A stretch of 64,000 bases of DNA, from assembly GCF_020215645.1 (NCBI RefSeq), contig NZ_CP084058.1, positions 10,354,001-10,418,000 on the forward strand, in the 5' to 3' direction. This DNA is from Nonomuraea gerenzanensis. GTDB lineage: Bacteria > Actinomycetota > Actinomycetes > Streptosporangiales > Streptosporangiaceae. The first letter of the stretch is position 1; the number at the start of each line of letters is the position of its first letter. This document shows, one piece after another, positions 15,669-24,323 of this stretch. A program made the translations under genes and the position numbers. The notes under the pieces were generated by a model. The model had not been told where the DNA came from. It worked only from the letters and a program-made list of their open reading frames with translations, and ran no database searches.

Positions 15669-16598
15669 ATGCGTGCTCTGCTCATCGACCGTTCGACCGA
15701 CTCCGGCCTGCGCCTCGCCGATACCACCGACCCCGTGCCCGAGCCGCACCAGGCCCTCGTCCGCGTGCATGCCACCTCGCTCAACTTCGGGGAGGTCAAG
15801 CACGGCCTCGCCGGTGCCGCCGACGGCGCCGTGCCGGGCTGGGACGCGGCGGGCGTGGTCGAGCGCGCCGCCGCCGACGGGTCGGGCCCGGCCGAGGGCA
15901 CCCCGGTGATCACCATCGGGCTCGACGGCGCGTGGGCGGAGCTGCGGGCCGTGGACACCTCGACGCTCGGCGTCGTCACCGCCGGAGCCGACCTCGGGGC
16001 GATCAGCACGGTCCCGGTCGCGGGCGCCAGCGCCCTGCGCGCGCTGCGCAGGATCGGGCCGCTGCTCGGCAGGCGCGTGCTGGTGACGGGCGCCACGGGC
16101 GGCGTCGGCCGGTACGCCGTGCAGCTCGCCCGCCGCGCCGGCGCCCACGTCCTCGCCTCCACCTCGAACCCGGCGAGGCACGGCGACGAGCTGCGCGCGC
16201 TGGGCGCCCACGAGGTCGTCGCGCACCCCGGGGAGACCGGCGGCCTGGTGGACGGGGTGATCGACAACGTCGGCGGGCCCCAGCTCGTGGCGGCGTTCGA
16301 CAGGCTGGCGGCGCACGGCACGCTGGTGTCCGTCGGGCACGGGACGGGCGAGGCGGAGACGTTCCCGTTCGGCGCGATGTTCGGCGACGAGGGGCGGCAC
16401 GACCGCTCCATCGTCACCTTCTACCTGCTGGACGGCGCGGACCTGGTGCCCGACCTGACCTGGCTGGCCGCCCGCGTGGCCGCCGGCGACCTGGACCCGG
16501 GCATCTCCTGGCGCGGCGGGTGGGAGCGGGCGGACGAGGCCGTCGCCGCCCTGGTCGAAGGCCGGTTGCACGGCAAGGCGGTGCTCGACGTCGGCTGA
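15669..16598 (+). CDS. Zinc-less MDR oxidoreductase (quinone reductase-like)
   Basis: 309 aa from ATG 15669 with an AAAGG site upstream. Medium-chain dehydrogenase/reductase fold: N-terminal GroES-like part ([14 protein letters not shown]), and a cofactor domain with the [23 protein letters not shown]ossmann motif for NADPH. No structural or catalytic zinc cysteines are seen, as in quinone oxidoreductases (QOR). It likely reduces quinones or enones using NADPH. It is divergent from the TetR gene and probably under its control. Confidence 0.85.
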   Translation: MRALLIDRSTDSGLRLADTTDPVPEPHQALVRVHATSLNFGEVKHGLAGAADGAVPGWDAAGVVERAAADGSGPAEGTPVITIGLDGAWAELRAVDTSTLGVVTAGADLGAISTVPVAGASALRALRRIGPLLGRRVLVTGATGGVGRYAVQLARRAGAHVLASTSNPARHGDELRALGAHEVVAHPGETGGLVDGVIDNVGGPQLVAAFDRLAAHGTLVSVGHGTGEAETFPFGAMFGDEGRHDRSIVTFYLLDGADLVPDLTWLAARVAAGDLDPGISWRGGWERADEAVAALVEGRLHGKAVLDVG

Positions 16599-16605
16599 CG
16601 GCTTG

Positions 16606-16625
16606 ACCTGAAGCAAGCTTGAGGT
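16606..16625. promoter_or_regulatory. SoxR/MerR-type operator upstream of the second quinone reductase gene
   Basis: The 20-bp near-palindrome ACCTGAAGCAAGCTTGAGGT differs from the SoxR core CCTCAAG-n4-CTTGAGG by a single base. A TTGACC hexamer (16603-16608) overlaps its left edge, as -35 boxes do in MerR-type promoters. No MerR or SoxR gene is in the window, so control would be in trans. I do not see a good -10 at 19-bp spacing. Confidence 0.6.
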
Positions 16626-16667
16626 TGCACGCTCGTAGGAAGCACCGCCACCTACGAGGGGAACATC

Positions 16668-17645
16668 ATGCACGCCGTCGTCCTGCACGCCTTCGGCCCC
16701 GCCGAGAACCTCGGCTACGAGACCGTCCCCGACCCCGAGCCCGGCCCCGGCCAGGTCCGCATCGCCGTCAAGGCGGCCGGCGTGCACCTGGTGGAGACCA
16801 TGATGCGCGCCGGCCTGGCCAGCGACTCGCTGCCTCCGCTGCCCGAGCTGCCGTCGATCTTCGGCGGCGAGGTGTCCGGGGTGGTGGACGCCGTGGGCCC
16901 CGGCGTGGACCCCGCCTGGATCGGGCGCGAGGTGGTGACCGCGGGCGGCCGTCCCGGCGGCTACGCGGAGCTGGCCGTGGCCGACCTGGACGGCCTGCAC
17001 CGGCTGCCCACCGGGCTGAGCCACGAGGCAGCCGTGGCGATGATCGTCACAGGGGTCACCACGCTGCAGTTCCTCGACGTCGCCGAGCTGACCTCCTCCG
17101 ACGTCGTCCTCGTGACCTCCGCCGCGGGCGGGATCGGGCGGCTGATCATCCAGTACGCGCGCCGCCTCGGCGCCCAGGTGATCGGCGCGGCGGGCGGCGC
17201 CGCCAAGGTGGCGGCCGTCCGCGAGCTGGGCGCCGACTTCGCCGTGGACTACGACCAGCCCTCCTGGCAGGAGGAGGCCGCCTCGTGGCTGGGCGGCAGG
17301 AAGGTCACCGCCCTGCTGGACGGGGTGGGCGGCGACAAGGCGCGGGCGGCGTTCGAGCTGCTGGCCGACGGCGGCCGGTACGTCACCATCGGCAACGCCT
17401 CCCAAGGCGACTTCACGCCGGACCCCGCGACGGTCGAGCAGCGCGGCCTGACCGTGACGAACGCGCTGCTCCTGCTGCTCGGCCGGCCGCAGGAGCGGCC
17501 CGCGTACGAGGTCAGGGCGCTGGCGGCGGCGGCCGACGGCACGCTCGTCCCGGACGTGCAGGTGTTCCCGCTGTCGCGGGCCGCCGCGGCGCACGCCGCG
17601 CTGGAGTCCCGGCAGACCACGGGCAAGGTCGTCCTCGTGCCGTGA
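16668..17645 (+). CDS. NADPH:quinone oxidoreductase-type MDR protein
   Basis: 325 aa. It opens MHAVVLHAFGPAENLGYETV with the GroES-like domain (VKAAGVHLVETMMRAG) and has the cofactor motif VLVTSAAGGIGRLIIQYARRLGA and ADFAVDYDQPSW tail element of NADPH quinone reductases. No zinc-binding cysteines. It reduces quinones or alpha,beta-unsaturated carbonyls, typically for redox defence, which agrees with the SoxR-like box 43 bp upstream of the start. It is a paralogue in fold of the preceding gene, 69 bp away on the same strand, but has its own promoter signal. Confidence 0.87.
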   Translation: MHAVVLHAFGPAENLGYETVPDPEPGPGQVRIAVKAAGVHLVETMMRAGLASDSLPPLPELPSIFGGEVSGVVDAVGPGVDPAWIGREVVTAGGRPGGYAELAVADLDGLHRLPTGLSHEAAVAMIVTGVTTLQFLDVAELTSSDVVLVTSAAGGIGRLIIQYARRLGAQVIGAAGGAAKVAAVRELGADFAVDYDQPSWQEEAASWLGGRKVTALLDGVGGDKARAAFELLADGGRYVTIGNASQGDFTPDPATVEQRGLTVTNALLLLLGRPQERPAYEVRALAAAADGTLVPDVQVFPLSRAAAAHAALESRQTTGKVVLVP

Positions 17646-17712
17646 GCGCGTGGCGCGTCGTCCGGTCCACCCGCTCCTCGAAGGGGACTTGTCGCTCATT
17701 AGGGTGCAAGAC

Positions 17713-19536
17713 ATGGCGGATCGGACAAGAGACCCGGGAACCCCTGACTGCCGTGGTGCCGGACGCTATCTGTGGTGGCTCGTCACGCAGCAGCGCGGCC
17801 GGGTCCTGGCGGGCGCCACCCTGGGCACCGCCTGGATGGTCTGCCTGACGCTGCCGCCGTACCTCCTGTCCCGCGCCATCGACGACGGCCTGGCCACCGG
17901 ACGCTGGCCCGTGCTGGCCGGCTGGGTCACCGCCGTGTTCGGCATCGGACTGCTGAACGCCTGGCTGGCCATCATGCGGCACCGGACCATGACCCGGGTG
18001 CGCATGGACGCAGCCTTCCGTACCGTCCGGGTGGTGGCCCTGCAGGCCGCGCGGCTGGGCGCGGCGCTGCCGCGCAAGGTGACGGCCGGCGAGGTGGTCA
18101 CGATCGGCTTCGGCGACGCCGCCATGATGAGCAGCACGCTCACCGTCACCGGCCCCGGCGTCGGCGCGGTGCTGGCCTACGCCGTGGTGGCCGGGCTGCT
18201 GCTGACCGTCTCCCCGCTGCTGGCCGCCGTGGTGCTGCTGGGCGTGCCGCTGCTCGTCGTGGTGCTCGGCCCGCTGCTGGGACGGCTGCGCGGGGCGGAG
18301 ACCGCCTACCGGGTGCGGCAGGGCGAGCTGGCCGCGCGCTTCGCCGACATCGCGGGCGGGCTGCGGGTGCTGAACGGCATCGGCGGCAAGGACGTCTACG
18401 CCGCCCGCTACCGGGAGGGCTCCCAGGAGCTGCGGGAGCAGGGGTATCGCGTGGGGGCGGTGACGAGCTGGATCGGGGCCGTGGGGGTGGGGCTGCCCAC
18501 GTTGTTCCTGGGCGCGGTGACGTGGCTGGCGGCGCGGATGGCCGTGCAGGGGGACATCACCGTCGGGGAGCTGGTGGCGGTGTACGGGTACGCCGCCGTG
18601 CTGGTGGTGCCGGTCGCGTTCTTCGTCGAGGGCGGTTACGACATCGGGCGTGGCCTGGTCGCGGCCCGCCGGGTCGTGCACTTCCTGACCCTCAAGCCCG
18701 ATCGGGCGGACGGCGGTCGCGACGCTCCGGTGTCACCCGCTCCCCTGCTCGATCCGGAGTCCGGGGTCGAGGTGGTGCCCGGGGTGCTGACCGCGCTGGT
18801 GAGTGCGCGGCCCGCGGAGGCGGTGGCGGTGCTGGATCGGCTGGGTGGGTTCGCGGAGTCGGGGGTGAGGTGGGGCGGGATTCGGCTGGGTGAGATCGAC
18901 CTGGCGCAGGTGCGGGAGCGGATCCTGGTCGCCGACAACGAGGCCGACCTGTTCGCCGGCACGCTGCGCGCGGTCGTCGCCGGCCGCCTCGCGGCGGGCG
19001 AAGAGGCCGGCGCGAGCCGCCTGACCGTGGGCGATGAGGCGATCGCCCGTGCCGTGCACGCGGCCATGGCCGACGACATCGTCCAGGCTCTCCCGCACGG
19101 GCTCGGCTCCCTCATCGCCGCCCAGGGCCGCAACCTCTCGGGCGGGCAGCGGCAGCGCCTGCGGCTGGCCCGCGCGCTGCTCGCCGACCCGGAGGTCCTG
19201 CTGGCCGCCGAGCCCACCTCGGCCCTGGACGCCCACACGGAGGCCACGGTGGCGGAGCGGCTGCGCGCCGCCCGTGTGGGTCGCACCACGGCCGTCGCCA
19301 CCACCTCACCGCTCGTCCTGGACCGGGCCGACCTCGTGCACTACCTGGTGGACGGCGTGGTGGCGGCCTCGGGCTCCCACCACGACCTGCTGCGCGACCA
19401 GCCCGGCTACCGCGCGCTCGTCTCACGCGGTTCGGCCGACGACGACGATCAGGCGGCCCCGACCGGCGGCGACGAACACGGAGACGACGACCATCCCGGC
19501 CGGCGAGTCGACGCCGGCGCCCAGGAGCGCCGATGA
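17713..19536 (+). CDS. ABC exporter half with degenerate nucleotide-binding site (subunit A)
   Basis: 607 aa from ATG 17713, preceded by an AGGG site; an upstream in-frame GTG at 17650 is less likely. Residues about 15-310 form a six-helix exporter membrane domain. In the ATPase domain the Walker A P-loop is absent: after VVPGVLTALV comes SARPAEA where GxxGxGKST should be. Walker B is VLLAAEPTSALD with Asp replaced by Ala, and the H-loop His is missing (TTSPLVLDRADLV). The signature LSGGQRQRLRLARALL is intact. So this subunit cannot hydrolyse ATP alone but can supply the signature to its partner's site. ATGA overlap (19533-19536) couples it to subunit B. The substrate is unknown. Confidence 0.9.
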   Translation: MADRTRDPGTPDCRGAGRYLWWLVTQQRGRVLAGATLGTAWMVCLTLPPYLLSRAIDDGLATGRWPVLAGWVTAVFGIGLLNAWLAIMRHRTMTRVRMDAAFRTVRVVALQAARLGAALPRKVTAGEVVTIGFGDAAMMSSTLTVTGPGVGAVLAYAVVAGLLLTVSPLLAAVVLLGVPLLVVVLGPLLGRLRGAETAYRVRQGELAARFADIAGGLRVLNGIGGKDVYAARYREGSQELREQGYRVGAVTSWIGAVGVGLPTLFLGAVTWLAARMAVQGDITVGELVAVYGYAAVLVVPVAFFVEGGYDIGRGLVAARRVVHFLTLKPDRADGGRDAPVSPAPLLDPESGVEVVPGVLTALVSARPAEAVAVLDRLGGFAESGVRWGGIRLGEIDLAQVRERILVADNEADLFAGTLRAVVAGRLAAGEEAGASRLTVGDEAIARAVHAAMADDIVQALPHGLGSLIAAQGRNLSGGQRQRLRLARALLADPEVLLAAEPTSALDAHTEATVAERLRAARVGRTTAVATTSPLVLDRADLVHYLVDGVVAASGSHHDLLRDQPGYRALVSRGSADDDDQAAPTGGDEHGDDDHPGRRVDAGAQERR

Positions 19537-21284
19537 CCTCCCCCGGCTCCGCCCGGCTGCCCATCGCCGCCCCCGCGCTGACCCGCCGCGCCGCCCTGCG
19601 CCTGATCCGCCTGGACGCCCGCGCCTTCACCGGCATGCTCGCGCTCAACGCCCTGGCCGCAGCCGCCGGCCTGGCCGCGCCGTGGCTGCTGGGCCGCATC
19701 ATCGACGAGGTCAAGGCCGGCGCCAGCCTGACCACCGTGGACCGGCTGGCCCTGGCCATCCTGGTCTGCGCGGTGGCCCAGCTCGTCCTGTTCCGGTACG
19801 CGAGCTACGTCGGCCACCGCTTCGGCGAGCGCACGCTGGCCCGGATCAGGGAGCAGTTCACCGAGCGGGCGCTGGCGTTGCCGTCGTCGGCGGCCGAGCG
19901 GGCGGGCACGGGCGACCTGACCACGCGGGGCACGACCGACGTGGCCGCCGTCGGGGTCATGCTCCGGGACGCGGGGCCTGACGTGGCGATCGCGGCCGTG
20001 CGGGCGCTGTTCGTGCTGGTCGCCGTCTTCGTGCTGGATCCGCTGCTGGGCGCGTGCGGGCTGCTGAGCCTGGTGGGCATCTGGTTCGCCTCCCGGTGGT
20101 ACCTGCGCCGGGCGATGACGGCGTACCTGGACGAGGGTGCCGCGAACTCGGCGCTCGCCGAGGAGCTGGCCTCGACCACCGGCGGCGCCCGCACGATGCA
20201 GGCCCTGCGCCTGGAGCGGCGGCGCCTCGACGCCTGCCATCACGCCATCGAGGAGTGCCGCCGCACCCGGCTGCGGACGTTGTCGCTGCGCAGCGTGCTC
20301 TTCCCGGCGGTGGACGTCTCGCACGTGCTGCCCGTCACCGCCGTGCTGCTGCTCGGCGGCGCGCTGCTGATGCGCGAGCCCGCCGCGGTGACGCTGGGCA
20401 CGGTGGTGACCGCGGCGCTCTACCTGACCCAGCTGTCGGAGCCGCTCAACACCATCCTGGAGCAGCTCGAACGCCTGCAGAGCAGCACCGCCTCCTTCGC
20501 CCGCGTGGAGGGCCTGGCCCTGACCTCGAAGCCCGCCGGGGACTCCCCCGTGCCGGCCGACGACCGCATCGAGGTGTCCGGGGTGCGCTTCGCCTACGAC
20601 GGCGGCCCCGACGTCCTGCACGGGGTCGATCTGCTCGTCCGCCCCGGCGAGCGCCTGGCGATCGTCGGCCCGTCGGGCGCGGGCAAGACCACGCTCGGCC
20701 GGCTGCTGGCGGGCATGGACGCGCCGAAGGCGGGCTCCGTCACGGTGGGCGGCGTCCCGGTGGCCGACCTGGGCCCGGCCGAGCTGCGCGAGCGCGTCGT
20801 CCTCGTCACCCAGGAGCACCACGTCTTCCTCGGCACCATCCGCGAGAACCTGCGCATCGCCGCCCCCTCGGCCACCGACGACGAGCTGCGCGCGGCCCTG
20901 GCGGCCGTGGGCGCGGACTGGGTGGGCGACCTGGCCGGCGGCCTGGACACCGACCTCGGCCACGGCGCCCACCGCCCGGACGGCGCCCAGGCCCAGCAAC
21001 TGGCGCTGGCCCGCGTGGTGCTGGCCGACCCGCACACGCTGATCCTCGACGAGGCCACCGCGCTGCTGGACCCGCGCACGGCCCGCCACACGGAGCGCGC
21101 GCTGGCCGCCGTGCTCCAGGGCCGCACGGTCATCGCGATCGCGCACCGGCTGCAGACCGCGCACGACGCGGACCGGGTGGCGGTGATGCAGGACGGGCGG
21201 CTGACGGAGCTGGGCACGCATGACGAGCTGGTCGCGGCGGGCGGCACGTACGCGGCGCTCTGGCACTCCTGGCACGGCCGCTGA
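19533..21284 (+). CDS. ABC exporter half with consensus Walker motifs (subunit B)
   Basis: 583 aa exporter half-transporter: membrane domain about 25-320, ATPase domain with Walker A GPSGAGKTT, Q-loop LVTQEHH, Walker B LILDEATALLD and H-loop AIAHRLQTAHD, all intact. The signature is degenerate (RPDGAQAQQLAL instead of LSGGQ). With subunit A this gives one full catalytic site (B Walker motifs plus A signature) and one dead site (A remnants plus B signature). Heterodimeric exporters export lipids, peptides or drugs; the substrate is not visible. The gene is coupled to subunit A, and no regulator gene flanks them. Confidence 0.92.
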   Translation: MTSPGSARLPIAAPALTRRAALRLIRLDARAFTGMLALNALAAAAGLAAPWLLGRIIDEVKAGASLTTVDRLALAILVCAVAQLVLFRYASYVGHRFGERTLARIREQFTERALALPSSAAERAGTGDLTTRGTTDVAAVGVMLRDAGPDVAIAAVRALFVLVAVFVLDPLLGACGLLSLVGIWFASRWYLRRAMTAYLDEGAANSALAEELASTTGGARTMQALRLERRRLDACHHAIEECRRTRLRTLSLRSVLFPAVDVSHVLPVTAVLLLGGALLMREPAAVTLGTVVTAALYLTQLSEPLNTILEQLERLQSSTASFARVEGLALTSKPAGDSPVPADDRIEVSGVRFAYDGGPDVLHGVDLLVRPGERLAIVGPSGAGKTTLGRLLAGMDAPKAGSVTVGGVPVADLGPAELRERVVLVTQEHHVFLGTIRENLRIAAPSATDDELRAALAAVGADWVGDLAGGLDTDLGHGAHRPDGAQAQQLALARVVLADPHTLILDEATALLDPRTARHTERALAAVLQGRTVIAIAHRLQTAHDADRVAVMQDGRLTELGTHDELVAAGGTYAALWHSWHGR

Positions 21285-21319
21285 CCCCGGCGATCCGGAG
21301 GTTAAGGACTGAAAAATAT

Positions 21320-21344
21320 CTTCGCAAAGATCTCGCCTGCGAAG
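21320..21344 (+). promoter_or_regulatory. Small inverted repeat in the amidase leader/promoter
   Basis: CTTCGCA (21320-21326) and TGCGAAG (21338-21344) with an 11-nt gap in a locally AT-rich region 57-81 bp upstream of the amidase start. Candidate operator or leader hairpin; no riboswitch signature is recognisable. Confidence 0.35.
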
Positions 21345-21400
21345 GAAAATGTTGAGACGCTGAACTGCACGACGCGCCCCCCAGCCCCGAGGAGTGGTCC

Positions 21401-23314
21401 ATGCGCAGACTACTGGCGATCTCCCTGGTCGCCGTACTCCCGTTAAGCAATATCAGCGCAGCTCACGCCCAGCAGCCCGCCGACCGGCAGCAGGCGTTCG
21501 CCGCCGCCGCAGCGGAGTTCCAGGTGCCGGAGAGCGTGCTGCTCGGCGTCTCCTACCTGGAGTCCCGCTGGGACGCCCACGCCGGGCAGCCCTCCAGCGA
21601 CGCCGGGTTCGGGCCCATGCACCTGACCGACGCCGCCGCGTACACCGGAGGCAACCACCACGACGAGGGCGAGGAGGACGCCCGCGGCGACGACAGCCGT
21701 CCCCTGCCCGCGCCCGCCGAGCAGCCCGCCCCCGCCGACCTCCCCGCCTCGTTGCGCACCATGGAGCGCGCCGCGGCGCTGACCGGCGAGAGCCACGAGC
21801 GGCTGCGCACCGACGACGCCGCCAACATCCGCGGCGGCGCGGCACTGCTGGCCGACTACCAGAAGGCGCTCGGCGCGCCGCTCAGCGACGACCCCGGCGA
21901 GTGGTACGGCGCCGTCGCCCGCTACTCGGGCGCCGAGGAGGCCGGAGCGGCCAAGTTCTTCGCCGACGAGGTCTTCTCGGTCATCGAGCAGGGCGTCACC
22001 CGGACGACCGACGACGGCGAGCAGGTCGCGCTCAGGGCCGTACCCGGTCTGGAGAAGATCGAGAAGTGGCTGGAGAAGCTCGGCCTGCGCCCGACGCGCC
22101 CCGACGGGGTGGAGTGCCCCGCCTCGGTCTCCTGCGAGTGGATCCCGGCCGCCTACCAGGAGCTGCCGGACGACGACTACGGCCACTACGACCTGGCGAA
22201 CCGCCCGTTCAGCCAGAAGGTGGACTACATCATCATCCACGACATGGAGGGATATTTCCTGCCCTCCATCCGCCTCAACCAGGACCCGAACTACGGCGCG
22301 AGCTGGCACTACTCCCTCCGCTCCAGCGACGGCCACATCGCCCAGCACATCAAGACCAAGGACGTCGGCTGGCAGGCCGGCAACTGGTACATCAACGCCA
22401 AGTCCATCGGCCTCGAACACGAGGGCTTCCTGGCCGAGGGCGGCACCTGGTACACCGAGGCGATGTACCGGTCGAGCGCCCGCCTGGTCCGCTACCTGGC
22501 TCTCAAGCACGCCGTGCCGCTGGACCGGGCGCACATCCTGGGCCACGACAACGTCCCCGGCACCCTGCCGACGACCGTGCGCGGCATGCACGAGGACCCG
22601 GGGCCGTTCTGGGACTGGGCGCACTACTTCCAGCTCATGGGCGCCCCGCTGCACGGCTTCGGCAGCCCCAGGTCGGGCTCCGTCATGATCAAGCCGGACT
22701 TCGCCACGAACAAGCCGTACTTCTACGGCTGCGACCGCAAGAACCCCTCGGCCGCCTGCCCGCCGCTGCCCGCGAGCACCGTGTGGCTGCGCACCGAGCC
22801 GCGCGCGGACGCGCCGCTGGTCAAGGACATAGGCAAGCACCCGACCGGTGAGTCCCTCTACAGCGTGTACGACCACAGCGCCCGCGCCACCACCGGCCAG
22901 CGCTTCGCCGTGGCCGAGCGCCAGGGCGACTGGACGGCCATCTGGTACCTGGGACAGAAGGCCTGGTTCCACAACCCGGCGAGCGCGCCGACGGCGGTGC
23001 CCTCGATGGGGCTCGTGGTGACGCCGAAGCCGGGCAAGGCGACGGTGCCGGTGTACGGCAGGGCCTACCCGGAGCAGGAGGCCTATCCGGAGGGCATCCC
23101 GTACCAGGCGGTGACGCCGCTGCAGTACACGTTCTCGGCCGGCGAGAAGTACACGCTCGCGGGACCGGCCGCGACCGAATACTACCGCGCGGTCACCTTC
23201 GACCTGGAGGACCACAAGGTGGTCCGCGGTAAGACGAAGTACCTGGAGATCCAGTTCGGCCACCGCGTGATGTTCGTCAAGGCTGACGACGTGCAGGTGA
23301 CGTTCTCCGGGTGA
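21401..23314 (+). CDS. Secreted N-acetylmuramoyl-L-alanine amidase (Amidase_2/PGRP) with N-terminal lytic-transglycosylase-like region
   Basis: 637 aa exoenzyme. A Sec signal peptide (MRRLLAISLVAVLPLSNISA, cleavage near AHA-QQ) includes a TTA leucine codon at residue 15. Residues about 30-200 contain a lysozyme-like helix (VPESVLLGVSYLESRWDAHA; Glu of YLES could be catalytic). Then the zinc amidase core: YIIIHDMEG (His), WHYSL, IGLEHEG and ILGHDNVPGT with the second zinc His and Asp. The C-terminal 200 residues are beta-rich (SH3-like). It should cleave the MurNAc-L-Ala bond of peptidoglycan outside the cell. Its 3' end overlaps the convergent RpiR gene by 38 bp. Confidence 0.9.
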   Translation: MRRLLAISLVAVLPLSNISAAHAQQPADRQQAFAAAAAEFQVPESVLLGVSYLESRWDAHAGQPSSDAGFGPMHLTDAAAYTGGNHHDEGEEDARGDDSRPLPAPAEQPAPADLPASLRTMERAAALTGESHERLRTDDAANIRGGAALLADYQKALGAPLSDDPGEWYGAVARYSGAEEAGAAKFFADEVFSVIEQGVTRTTDDGEQVALRAVPGLEKIEKWLEKLGLRPTRPDGVECPASVSCEWIPAAYQELPDDDYGHYDLANRPFSQKVDYIIIHDMEGYFLPSIRLNQDPNYGASWHYSLRSSDGHIAQHIKTKDVGWQAGNWYINAKSIGLEHEGFLAEGGTWYTEAMYRSSARLVRYLALKHAVPLDRAHILGHDNVPGTLPTTVRGMHEDPGPFWDWAHYFQLMGAPLHGFGSPRSGSVMIKPDFATNKPYFYGCDRKNPSAACPPLPASTVWLRTEPRADAPLVKDIGKHPTGESLYSVYDHSARATTGQRFAVAERQGDWTAIWYLGQKAWFHNPASAPTAVPSMGLVVTPKPGKATVPVYGRAYPEQEAYPEGIPYQAVTPLQYTFSAGEKYTLAGPAATEYYRAVTFDLEDHKVVRGKTKYLEIQFGHRVMFVKADDVQVTFSG

Positions 23315-24170
23315 ACTCCTTGACGGCCCGCCTGGTGCTCGCCAGCGCCTCCTGAGAGGAGTCGAACGTGCGCTGGGCGACGCCGACGAACACGCAGTCG
23401 ACCACGAGGAGCTGGCTGATCCGGCTGGCCAGGGCGCCGGGACGGAACTCCGTCTCGCGCCCGGCCGAGATCAGCACGTGCTCGGCCAGCTCCGCGATGG
23501 TCGAGCGCGGGTTGTTGGTGATCGCCACCGTGGTGGCCCCGGCCTCCTTGGCCCGGCTCAGCGGCTCGATCACGTCGGGGGTCTCGCCGGAGGTGCTGAT
23601 GCCGATGGCGACGTCACCCTCGCGCAGCAGCACCGCGCTGGTCAGCGCCAGGTGGGCGTCCTGGAAGGCGTGGCTGGACAGGCCGATGCGCAGCAGCTTC
23701 TGCGCGACGTCCTCGGCGACCAGGCCGGAGGCGCCGACCCCGAAGGCGTCGATCCGCCGGGCGCCGACGATGGCGTCCACGACCAGGCCGAGCCGCTCGG
23801 AGGTGAGCTGGGCGACGGTGTCGTTGATCGCCTCGGACTCGGCCCGCGCGACCTTCTGGATGACCTCCGACAGGGGATCGTCGGGGGCCAGGTCGCCGGG
23901 CACCAGCCGGTCGGGCTGCGCGGCGGCGGCCGCCAGCGCCAGCCTGAGCTGGGGATACCCGGCGAAACCGAGCAGCCTCGCGGTCCGCACGATCGTGGCC
24001 TCGCTGGTGCCCGAGGCGGCGGAGAGCTCCGTGATGGTGCTCCTGGCGACCGTCGCGGGGTCCTCCAGGATGAGACGGGCGACGGTCTGGGCGGCAGGCG
24101 TCAGGGACGGCAGTACACCGCGGACCGTGGCCACCAGAGTGTCAGCCCGCAGGCCGCTGTCGTCCACCAT
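23277..24170 (-). CDS. RpiR/MurR-family transcriptional regulator (HTH-SIS)
   Basis: 297 aa from ATG 24170 (an upstream in-frame start at 24209 adds 13 basic residues). The N-terminal RpiR HTH (TVARLILEDPATVARSTITELSAASGTSEATIVRTARLLG) is followed by a SIS sugar-phosphate-binding domain (RIDAFGVGASGLVAEDVAQKLLRIG; AIGISTSGETPDVIEPL). Such regulators sense phosphosugars, including MurNAc-6-P, which suits its position convergent to a peptidoglycan amidase. The last 38 bp overlap the amidase coding end on the other strand, so transcripts are complementary there. Confidence 0.9.
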   Translation of the reverse strand: MVDDSGLRADTLVATVRGVLPSLTPAAQTVARLILEDPATVARSTITELSAASGTSEATIVRTARLLGFAGYPQLRLALAAAAAQPDRLVPGDLAPDDPLSEVIQKVARAESEAINDTVAQLTSERLGLVVDAIVGARRIDAFGVGASGLVAEDVAQKLLRIGLSSHAFQDAHLALTSAVLLREGDVAIGISTSGETPDVIEPLSRAKEAGATTVAITNNPRSTIAELAEHVLISAGRETEFRPGALASRISQLLVVDCVFVGVAQRTFDSSQEALASTRRAVKEFTRRTSPARRQP

Positions 24171-24323
24171 GCCGATTATGCCGCCTTTTCCGCCCTTACT
24201 CCGAACCACTTCAAGATCAAGAGCTTTTGGGGAACCCCCACGGGCAGAGCGCCGTCATGCGTGTCGGAGACCCGCCGCGCTCGCCGTAGCTCACGCGCCG
24301 GGTCCCGCCGTCCGGCCGTGACC

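Noticed and set aside
15561..17714. 717-aa minus-strand frame
   Set aside because: Antisense of two dehydrogenases that have clear motifs.
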